Source: Deltaproteobacteria bacterium RIFCSPLOWO2_02_FULL_57_26
GTDB taxonomy: Bacteria; Desulfobacterota; Binatia; UBA9968
Length of the DNA stretch: 6,685 nt
Assembly (NCBI GenBank): GCA_001798455.1
Contig: MGSI01000123.1
Location: forward strand, 1-6,685
Reading direction: 5' to 3'
The position numbers were made by a program, and so were the translations under genes. Shown here piece by piece: positions 1-5,275 of this stretch. Each line of letters opens with the position of its first letter. Position 1 is the stretch's first letter. Below the pieces are notes generated by a model, which had not been told where the DNA came from, did no database searches, and saw only the letters and a program-made list of their open reading frames with translations.

Positions 1-912
1 GAGACCCAGTCGGAGGCGAAGGTTCAAGCGAACCGCGATGGCACCTTCACCGTTTTCAGTGCCAGCGTCGAGATGGGGCAGGGCGCCGAGACGGTCATGG
101 CTCAGATCGCCGCCGAGGAACTGGGAGTGCCCCTGAAAGGGGTCGCCTTCATCCCCCAGCGGCCCGACACGGATCTCACGCCCTTCGACGCCATGACCAC
201 CGCGAGCCGTTCCACGTTTTGCATGGGCAACGCGGTGCGCCGGGCAGCCAAGAATCTCAAAGAGAAATTCCTTGAATTCGCCGCCGATCTTATGGAGATT
301 TCGTCGCAAGACTTGAGGGTCGAAAACGGGCGGGTCTTCGCTGCCGGAGCGGCGGCGCGGGGCTTCACCTATAAAGAGCTGGCCGCACGCCACTTCTCCC
401 ATAACCAAAACGAGCTGATCGGAAGCGGCTTCTACGGCGATGAGGAGGACGCCAAGACCGTTTTGCCATTCTGGTTGGTGGGAGGCTGCGCGGTCGAAGT
501 GGAGGTAGACACGGAGACGGGCGCCGTCAAGCTGCTCAAGCTCGTGGGCGGAGCTGACGCCGGGAAAGCGATCAATCCGAGGCTGTGCGAAGGGCAGGTT
601 CGGGGCGACGCCACTATCGGAATCGGCCAGGCGCTCCTGGAAGAGCTCAAGTTCATCGATGGGCAGCCCGTGAATGCGTCCTTTCTCCATTATCCCCTGC
701 CCTCGTTCCAGGACGTGCCCGATGACTTTCCCGTACTGCTGGTGGAGCAGCCGCACAAAGACGGACCGTTCGGGGCAAAGGGCCTGGCCGAATCTGCCCT
801 TCCCGCAGTGCCGGCGGCCATCGCCAATGCCATTTACGACGCGGTCGGAGTTCGCATCCAAGAGCTACCCATCACTCCGGAGAGAGTGCTACGCGCGCTC
901 ACAGAAAAATAA
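1..912 (+). CDS. Molybdenum hydroxylase large (Mo-cofactor-binding) subunit, C-terminal part, 5' truncated
   Basis: The frame is open from base 1, so the gene starts outside the window; 303 residues remain of a family usually 700-800 long. It matches the molybdopterin-binding C-terminal half of xanthine dehydrogenase / aldehyde oxidase / CoxL-type subunits, which hydroxylate heterocycles, aldehydes or CO using water-derived oxygen. Visible marks are the MGQG cofactor loop (fragment residues 25-28) followed by a QIAAEELGV helix, an ASRSTFCMGNAV segment typical of the second cofactor domain, and near the end GPFGAKGLAE, whose Glu264 aligns with the catalytic base. The usual GVGE or GxGE form is GLAE here. 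The tail, with PAAIANAIYDAVG and an ITPERVL close, is normal for the family, so the 3' end is intact. The [2Fe-2S] partner follows after 73 bp. Substrate cannot be told: the residues that separate CO, xanthine, nicotinate and aldehyde enzymes lie upstream. Family confidence is high. Confidence 0.93.
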   Translation, partial: ETQSEAKVQANRDGTFTVFSASVEMGQGAETVMAQIAAEELGVPLKGVAFIPQRPDTDLTPFDAMTTASRSTFCMGNAVRRAAKNLKEKFLEFAADLMEISSQDLRVENGRVFAAGAAARGFTYKELAARHFSHNQNELIGSGFYGDEEDAKTVLPFWLVGGCAVEVEVDTETGAVKLLKLVGGADAGKAINPRLCEGQVRGDATIGIGQALLEELKFIDGQPVNASFLHYPLPSFQDVPDDFPVLLVEQPHKDGPFGAKGLAESALPAVPAAIANAIYDAVGVRIQELPITPERVLRALTEK

Positions 913-914
913 TT

Positions 915-979
915 TTTAATTTTTAGTTCTCAGTTTTGAGGTAAAACTAAAAACTCAACACTAAAAACTTAAAACTAAC
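915..979. repeat. Two opposed 7-bp repeat arrays in an AT-rich spacer
   Basis: The spacer between the hydroxylase subunits is strongly AT-rich against GC-rich genes and resolves into 7-base units. Positions 915-942 contain four units close to TTTAGTT (exact at 922-928, the others matching 5-6 of 7). Positions 945-979 contain five units close to its reverse complement AACTAAA (exact at 945-951). Two bases, AA, separate the arms. Within the right arm the ten-base string ACTAAAAACT occurs exactly twice, at 946-955 and 960-969. The array ends just before the GGGAAG ribosome-binding site of the small subunit. It resembles short tandem intergenic repeats seen in some bacterial genomes; no function is claimed. 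Confidence 0.7.
920..953. other. Inverted repeat able to form an AT-rich hairpin
   Basis: TTTTTAGTT at 920-928 is the exact reverse complement of AACTAAAAA at 945-953. Inside it, CTCA (929-932) pairs with TGAG (937-940) around a GTTT loop, leaving GTAA (941-944) unpaired. This gives a 9+4 bp interrupted stem. It lacks the GC-rich stem followed by a U-tract of an intrinsic terminator, so readthrough into the small subunit gene is expected. It is partly a by-product of the opposed 7-bp arrays. Confidence 0.5.
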
Positions 980-988
980 GGGAAGATG

Positions 989-1465
989 ATGATTACACTG
1001 AACATCAACGGCACAGCCCGCCAACTGGAAATCAAAGCGCTGGAAACACTCTTAGCGGTCCTGCGCGACCATCTGAACCTGACCGGAACCAAGGACGGCT
1101 GCGGCGAGGGAGTGTGCGGCGCCTGCACGGTGCTGGTGGACGGCCGCCCGGTCAGTTCCTGCCTTCTGCTCGCTTCCTATGCCGAAGGGAAAAACATTAC
1201 CACGATTGAGGGCGTTGCAACCGATGGTGGCCTCCACGCGCTGCAAAAGGCCTTTCTCGACAACGGCGCCTTTCAGTGCGGTTACTGCACACCGGGGATG
1301 ATTCTGATGGCGAAGGCTCTGCTCGAGCAAAACCCCAATCCCAGCACAGGCGAGATCCGGGATTTCATGGCCGGCAACATCTGCCGCTGCACGAGTTACG
1401 TCGAGATCGTGCGGGCGGTAAAACAGGCAAGCCGCAAGATGCGAAGAAGGGCCAAGGGATCTTGA
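989..1465 (+). CDS. [2Fe-2S]-binding small subunit of a molybdenum hydroxylase (CoxS/XdhC-domain type)
   Basis: This protein passes electrons from the molybdenum centre of the large subunit to FAD or another acceptor through two [2Fe-2S] clusters. From the chosen ATG it is 158 residues, the usual size. The N-terminal plant-ferredoxin-like cluster uses Cys38, Cys43, Cys46 (CGEGVCGAC) and Cys58. The C-terminal four-helix cluster uses Cys97 and Cys100 (CGYC) with Cys132 and Cys134 (CRC). All eight ligands are present, so the protein should be functional. Two ATGs lie in tandem at 986 and 989; the GGGAAG at 980-985 touches the first, so 989 has better spacing. The tail is basic (KMRRRAKGS). It sits downstream of the large subunit and overlaps the following lipoprotein gene by four bases. 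No FAD subunit is visible. The protein should be cytoplasmic; no Tat signal is seen. Confidence 0.95.
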   Translation: MITLNINGTARQLEIKALETLLAVLRDHLNLTGTKDGCGEGVCGACTVLVDGRPVSSCLLLASYAEGKNITTIEGVATDGGLHALQKAFLDNGAFQCGYCTPGMILMAKALLEQNPNPSTGEIRDFMAGNICRCTSYVEIVRAVKQASRKMRRRAKGS

Positions 1466-2397
1466 GACTGGAGGTTTTAAGCTCCACGTTTCGAAGTCGA
1501 GATCTGGGCTTTTTAGTGGCGGCCTTGGGGCTCTTTGTCATCTCTGGATGTGCCGCCAAAGCTATCCCCGAAGCGCGCTACCTGCCCGCCGGAGACCTGT
1601 TGGATATCGTCAAGGATTTCCAGCGGCTGTCACGTGACGACTTGTATCGCTTTCCCGCACCCAAGGGGGTCACCGGCATGAATGTAATGAAAGCGACACT
1701 GATCCGCCTCCAGGACTACGAGAAGAAGCATCCTGGTCAATATCCGGACGTCGTGCAATTCACTCAGGCGATGGCCTATGAAAGGCTCAGGGAATACGAC
1801 CAGGCGATCGCCCATTACCAACGGGTCCCCCGGTCCGACGGCAGCCTGGAGGCTCAGGCCGCGAACAACCTCGAAGCGCTGGAGGTCTTCCAGCGCATCC
1901 TAAAAAAGCCCCTATCCACTGAGGACCCGTTCGAATACATCAAGGGCTTGGATGAAAAAGTCGAGGCCTGGAACGAGGTGGTGCAAAAATACCGCGGCAC
2001 GGTCTACGAGTACCTCGCGCGCATGGAAGAGGAAAAGATCGATCGGGCCAAGGTGGCGTTTGTGGAGCTAAACCGGTACCGGATGAAAGACGGCAACCAG
2101 CTCGTCATCCTGGGCTACAGCCAGTTGGTCACCAAGCACCGCCAGAGTCGTAACCTCTACCGTTACCTGCTGGATTTCGGAGACTTTTATGCCCGCCTTG
2201 CCCGGGAGTATCTGCTCCAGAACGATCCCGAGGGATTGTCCTTCGACTTGGATACCTTCGATCAGCTTGCAAAGTCTGCGGCGGGGCTCTATATGGAGGT
2301 AGCGCAAGTCGATGGGATCATGGAGAAGATCGAGGCGGAAGGGAAGATCGAGGCTATGCGTGGCCTGGTGGAAGAAGTGAAGAGGCTTAATCGGTGA
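1462..2397 (+). CDS. Predicted TPR-like lipoprotein, family not recognised
   Basis: The frame is open from much further upstream, but the part before 1462 lies inside the small-subunit gene. A TTG at 1462 overlapping that gene's stop (TTGA) gives 311 residues beginning with a lipoprotein signal: basic and polar n-region, hydrophobic stretch at residues 15-27 and lipobox ISGC with Cys30. Ala follows the cysteine, which by the E. coli +2 rule predicts the outer membrane. An AAGGGA lies just before the TTG with short spacing, so coupling to the upstream stop is likely. The mature part is highly helical and charged. Residues 94-127 read as one TPR-like hairpin (AMAYERLREYDQAIAHYQRV), and residues 218-251 may form another helical pair. 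There are no catalytic motifs. It overlaps the next gene by four bases, so the two are probably made together and may form an envelope complex. An in-frame GTG at 1516 would cut the signal short. Lipoprotein confidence is good; function unknown. Confidence 0.82.
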   Translation: MRLEVLSSTFRSRDLGFLVAALGLFVISGCAAKAIPEARYLPAGDLLDIVKDFQRLSRDDLYRFPAPKGVTGMNVMKATLIRLQDYEKKHPGQYPDVVQFTQAMAYERLREYDQAIAHYQRVPRSDGSLEAQAANNLEALEVFQRILKKPLSTEDPFEYIKGLDEKVEAWNEVVQKYRGTVYEYLARMEEEKIDRAKVAFVELNRYRMKDGNQLVILGYSQLVTKHRQSRNLYRYLLDFGDFYARLAREYLLQNDPEGLSFDLDTFDQLAKSAAGLYMEVAQVDGIMEKIEAEGKIEAMRGLVEEVKRLNR

Positions 2398-4796
2398 GAG
2401 GCGTTCTCGCGGCAGTCCTTACGGTCCTTCTTTCCTCGGGGCCTATTTGTGGTGCGCCCGGGAAGGCCCGGGCGCAAGAAAAAGAATCCATCCCGGATCG
2501 CGTCCTCAACCCCATGCCCAAGTACAATCCCTTCGACCCGCCCCCGCCCCCACCCCGATTCTTCCCCGATGAAGTCGATAAGCGGGTGCGCGCCGCTTTC
2601 ATTGATAGCCTCACTCGGAAAGGAAAGTTGCTGGAAAATAACGTGCGCTTCTTTCAGGAAAAAGACCGCGAGCTCAGAGAAGCACGCGGCACGGTGACGG
2701 GACTCACGGATAAGGTGCGCGATCTCTACCTCGCAGAGTCGCGCGAGAACAGCGATGAGCTCGGCAAAGCCGAGGAGTTGTTGCGAAAAAGCTCCGCCAA
2801 TCGGTTCGGAGCGGTCGTCAATCGCCTGCTCAGCTCTGTGGATCTCCTGACTATCGTTTCCGGCTCTTACGTGGGCGCGGCAGTGGACTCCACCATCAGC
2901 CAGCTTCTAACGATCGGCCAGCCGAAGATGTCGATCGAAGAGAGAAAGGCGCTGGCCCTGTACCGGAGTTATCTGAAGCGCTATCCCGAATCCCCGCAAA
3001 GCGAGCAGATCCAGAAGCAGATCGAGGCCCTGGAGAAAAGAAAGCAGACGGTTGTGGTGCAGAAACGCCTGGAGAAGGCGGAGGAGGCCGTGGGGAAGGG
3101 AGAGCTCAGCCGGGCCGAATTCCAGTATGAGATGGCCGCTCTGATCGATCCCCAATCCAGCCAGGTGAAAAAGGGCCTTGAGAAACTCCGAGAGCGCATC
3201 CGACAACAGGAACAGTCAAGGCAGAGAGCGCTTTCGGTCTCCAACGAGGGAACCTCAAGGGTTGTCGAACCGGAGGACCAGCGGGCTTTCAACGAACTAC
3301 TCCATGCCCTGGCCGTGAGGGAGCCCGGGCGGATCGAAGCGGTGGCTAAAGCCGTGGAGGAAAATAACCGTGGGCGGCCGTTGGGCGATTCGGCGAAGGA
3401 CGCCCTGGCAGTCGCCGCTGAGATCAAAGGCCAACACGAGGAGGCGAAAAAGATCCTAAAGGAGATCGCGCGTTCCTCGAGCGACCCCCATGAACGGCGA
3501 CGAGCCGAGAGCTTGCTCGAAAGCCCGGAGTACAATCTCTTCGCCTCGCTGGAGAAGGCGCGCAGCCAGCACCGCCTCCAGACGGTTAAGTACGTGCTCC
3601 TGGGAGACGATCTGCTCAAGAGAAATCTCATCTACGGCACGGCGCCGCTAGTGGTCTCGGGTCCGGCCGGAGCCACCACTCTAGCCGCCGCCAATGTCCT
3701 CATGATCGGCACCAACCTTTTCGAGGTCCTAACCGCCAACCCCATCTCCCCCCAGCCTATCATTGACAAGGCCGTGGCCTACATCCGCAGCCACCCCGAC
3801 TCGGATAGCGCCGCCGATGTCTATACACTGTTGGCCGAAAGTTACGAGAACACCGGCAAGTACGACCGAGCCCTCCTCTACCATCAGCTGTCCGGAAAGG
3901 CGGGCGCGAAAAAACTCGCCGATCTCAAAGGGAAGGCGGCCCAGAGCTTGCTCCAGGCCGCCGAGAAGAGCGGGGATAGAGCCACAAGCGGGCTCGCCCT
4001 GAAGGCCCTCCTGGACCACTACCCGGAAAGCGAGGCCGCGAAAGTGGCAACGCAAAAGCTCGCTCAGCTCATGAAAATCGAGAACCGGGGCTTTCGTCTG
4101 AGCAAAAAATTCCTCCTGGAGCATCCGGACCTCTACGGCCCGCAGGGACTCAGGCTGAAATCGACGCTTTTTGACGGCGACCTGAGCAATATGGAGCTGG
4201 CGGACCGGGGAATCAACCTCCTGAGCGAACAAGAGATCGTGCTCCACTTCCAAACTCCCTGGGGCATTCAAAGCCAGGCCTATCACCTGACCAAAGAGGA
4301 CAGCGACCGCTTGCTGATGGCTCTGAGAGGGAAGCGATACGAAAATCCGGACCAGCTCAAAGATCTGCCCCCGGCTCTTTTAGAAGGTGATCTGGCGAAA
4401 AAAGGCGGGCGCGAAGAAGCCGACGACACGGCGCTTTCTCTTGTGCGGGAGGCCTCGGGGGCTCCAACCCGCTTCCCCAAAGTGCTCGACTACGAGCTTT
4501 TAAGCGAGACCGAAAAGCGACCCGGCGGGCTGTTCAAGTTACCGCAAATCCAGGGCAGCGCCTCCGCGAGCCGATTCAATTTGAGCGGATCCCTCCCAGC
4601 CGGTCTCTGGGGAGATCGGCTCACCGTGGGGACCGACGAAAAGAGCCCATTCGCCGGGGTTCAACTCCCTATCCCGTTGCTGCAAGGCTTCATCCCGGTG
4701 GATTTCCTGCTGCAAGCTCGACCGGGCCGCTTCTCCGTGTTCCCGAAAATCCATCAGTTTAAAGACCAAGGCGACGACGGAGAACTGTACAGGTGA
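2394..4796 (+). CDS. Large exported alpha-helical repeat (TPR-like) protein, family not recognised
   Basis: GTG at 2394 overlaps the lipoprotein stop (GTGA) and has GAGG eight bases upstream; the product is 800 residues. The start is supported by a Sec signal: Arg2, hydrophobic residues 4-15 and an ARA site predicting cleavage after Ala27. Cys19 does not sit in a lipobox. A proline-rich linker follows, with six prolines at 49-54. Helical repeats come next: residues 183-215 with YLKRYPESP, 222-270 (A..GELSRAEFQYEMAALIDP), 454-505 (YTLLAESYENTGKYDRALLY) and 512-558 with LLDHYPESEA. Residues 411-443 carry no charge for 33 positions and 139-175 is also hydrophobic; either could touch the membrane or pack inside the solenoid. 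From about 580 the repeats stop and a different, beta-prone domain begins, ending SVFPKIHQFKDQG and a charged tail. No enzyme motif is seen. A periplasmic scaffold or assembly role is inference. Confidence 0.82.
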   Translation: MRGVLAAVLTVLLSSGPICGAPGKARAQEKESIPDRVLNPMPKYNPFDPPPPPPRFFPDEVDKRVRAAFIDSLTRKGKLLENNVRFFQEKDRELREARGTVTGLTDKVRDLYLAESRENSDELGKAEELLRKSSANRFGAVVNRLLSSVDLLTIVSGSYVGAAVDSTISQLLTIGQPKMSIEERKALALYRSYLKRYPESPQSEQIQKQIEALEKRKQTVVVQKRLEKAEEAVGKGELSRAEFQYEMAALIDPQSSQVKKGLEKLRERIRQQEQSRQRALSVSNEGTSRVVEPEDQRAFNELLHALAVREPGRIEAVAKAVEENNRGRPLGDSAKDALAVAAEIKGQHEEAKKILKEIARSSSDPHERRRAESLLESPEYNLFASLEKARSQHRLQTVKYVLLGDDLLKRNLIYGTAPLVVSGPAGATTLAAANVLMIGTNLFEVLTANPISPQPIIDKAVAYIRSHPDSDSAADVYTLLAESYENTGKYDRALLYHQLSGKAGAKKLADLKGKAAQSLLQAAEKSGDRATSGLALKALLDHYPESEAAKVATQKLAQLMKIENRGFRLSKKFLLEHPDLYGPQGLRLKSTLFDGDLSNMELADRGINLLSEQEIVLHFQTPWGIQSQAYHLTKEDSDRLLMALRGKRYENPDQLKDLPPALLEGDLAKKGGREEADDTALSLVREASGAPTRFPKVLDYELLSETEKRPGGLFKLPQIQGSASASRFNLSGSLPAGLWGDRLTVGTDEKSPFAGVQLPIPLLQGFIPVDFLLQARPGRFSVFPKIHQFKDQGDDGELYR

Positions 4797-4819
4797 GAAG
4801 ATCTGGTGTAGCGCCAACG

Positions 4820-4867
4820 AAGGGTTGAAGGGATCAAGGGTTAAAGGGTCAAAAAGTTAAAGCGTTG
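4820..4867 (+). repeat. 8-bp tandem array, consensus AAGGGTTR, with a G3N5 x4 pattern
   Basis: Six consecutive 8-base units run from 4820 to 4867. The first and third are AAGGGTTG (4820-4827) and AAGGGTTA (4836-4843); the others differ by one to three bases. Two further degenerate units (4868-4883) keep the phase, and the second contains the AAGGAG of the ridA-type ribosome-binding site. GGG runs at 4822, 4830, 4838 and 4846 are each separated by five bases, which satisfies the standard four-run G-quadruplex pattern on the mRNA-sense strand. The rest of this 90-bp spacer (4797-4819) shows nothing recognisable. Confidence 0.75.
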
Positions 4868-4874
4868 AAAGAGG

Positions 4875-4881
4875 AAAGGAG
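4875..4881 (+). promoter_or_regulatory. Strong ribosome-binding site for the RidA-family gene
   Basis: AAAGGAG lies five bases before the ATG at 4887, the best Shine-Dalgarno match in the window. It fixes the start and marks this gene as the head of a translational unit. Upstream AAGGG units of the 8-bp array are weaker look-alikes of the same sequence. I could not pick out a convincing -35/-10 pair in the spacer. Confidence 0.8.
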
Positions 4882-4886
4882 ATAAC

Positions 4887-5273
4887 ATGAGAAAAGTTCT
4901 TCAGCCGAAAAAATTATCGGATCCAAGGCCAAGGTACTCTCAGGCCATTTTGACCAAGGGAGGAAGTCTGCTCTTCATCGCGGGGCAGACGGCGGTGGAT
5001 GAAAACGGGAATATCGTGGGGAAGGGGGACATCGAAGCCCAGGCCAGGCAGGTCTTTGAGAATATCAAAACGGTCTTGAAGGCAGCGGGGGGCACGCTGG
5101 ACAACCTGGTCAAGACCACCACTTACATCACCGACATCAAATACCGAGAAGGACTCGGCCGCATTCGTCAAGAATACTACAAGAAATCTGCGCCGACGAG
5201 CACACTGATCGTAGTGAAAGGGCTGGCGAACGAAGACTACCTGCTGGAAATCGAGGCCATTGCTTTGGTGTAG
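4887..5273 (+). CDS. RidA (YjgF/YER057c/UK114) family protein lacking the catalytic arginine
   Basis: At 128 residues this is a full-length RidA-family protein, normally a soluble homotrimer. Visible family marks are FIAGQTAVDENGNIVG (residues 30-45), an ARQVFENIKTVLKAAGG helix (53-69), the strand VKTTTYITDI and the closing EIEAIALV (121-128). In RidA itself an arginine (Arg105 in E. coli) holds the carboxylate of 2-aminoacrylate and related enamines while they are hydrolysed. Here the matching position in PTSTLIVV is Ser105, so classical imine deaminase activity is not expected. Arginine-less members make up several Rid subfamilies of unsettled function, often beside catabolic genes. Start is fixed by AAAGGAG five bases upstream. 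Only two bases separate its stop from the dehydrogenase gene, so the two are co-translated. The first codons (AGA, AAA, AAA, TTA, AGG) are more A-rich than in the neighbouring genes. Family certain; substrate unknown. Confidence 0.95.
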   Translation: MRKVLQPKKLSDPRPRYSQAILTKGGSLLFIAGQTAVDENGNIVGKGDIEAQARQVFENIKTVLKAAGGTLDNLVKTTTYITDIKYREGLGRIRQEYYKKSAPTSTLIVVKGLANEDYLLEIEAIALV

Positions 5274-5275
5274 CC

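Noticed and set aside
913..985. Intrinsic terminator after the large subunit gene
   Set aside because: The stem is AT-only in its outer part and lacks a following T-tract on the + strand; the small subunit gene belongs with the upstream gene.
1276..1461. Upstream extension of the lipoprotein frame to an ATG at 1276
   Set aside because: It overlaps the cluster-binding end of the iron-sulfur subunit and would bury the lipoprotein signal inside the protein.
2981..3631. 216-codon open frame on the minus strand within the exported helical protein gene
   Set aside because: The plus strand has a signal peptide, helical repeats and a coupled start, while the minus translation is Ser/Arg/Leu-rich with no recognisable motif. 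It is a by-product of high GC.
3729..4286. 185-codon open frame on the minus strand
   Set aside because: It lies fully inside the same plus-strand gene; there is no ribosome-binding site or family motif, and composition is as expected for an antisense shadow.
2394..4796. Assignment of the exported protein as BamD or the Tol-Pal factor YbgF/CpoB because of YPES-type repeat motifs
   Set aside because: Those are about 250 residues, and the shared strings are general TPR features; length, linker and C-terminal domain do not fit.
4820..4883. CRISPR array
   Set aside because: Units are 8 bases with no spacers between them; this is a simple tandem repeat.
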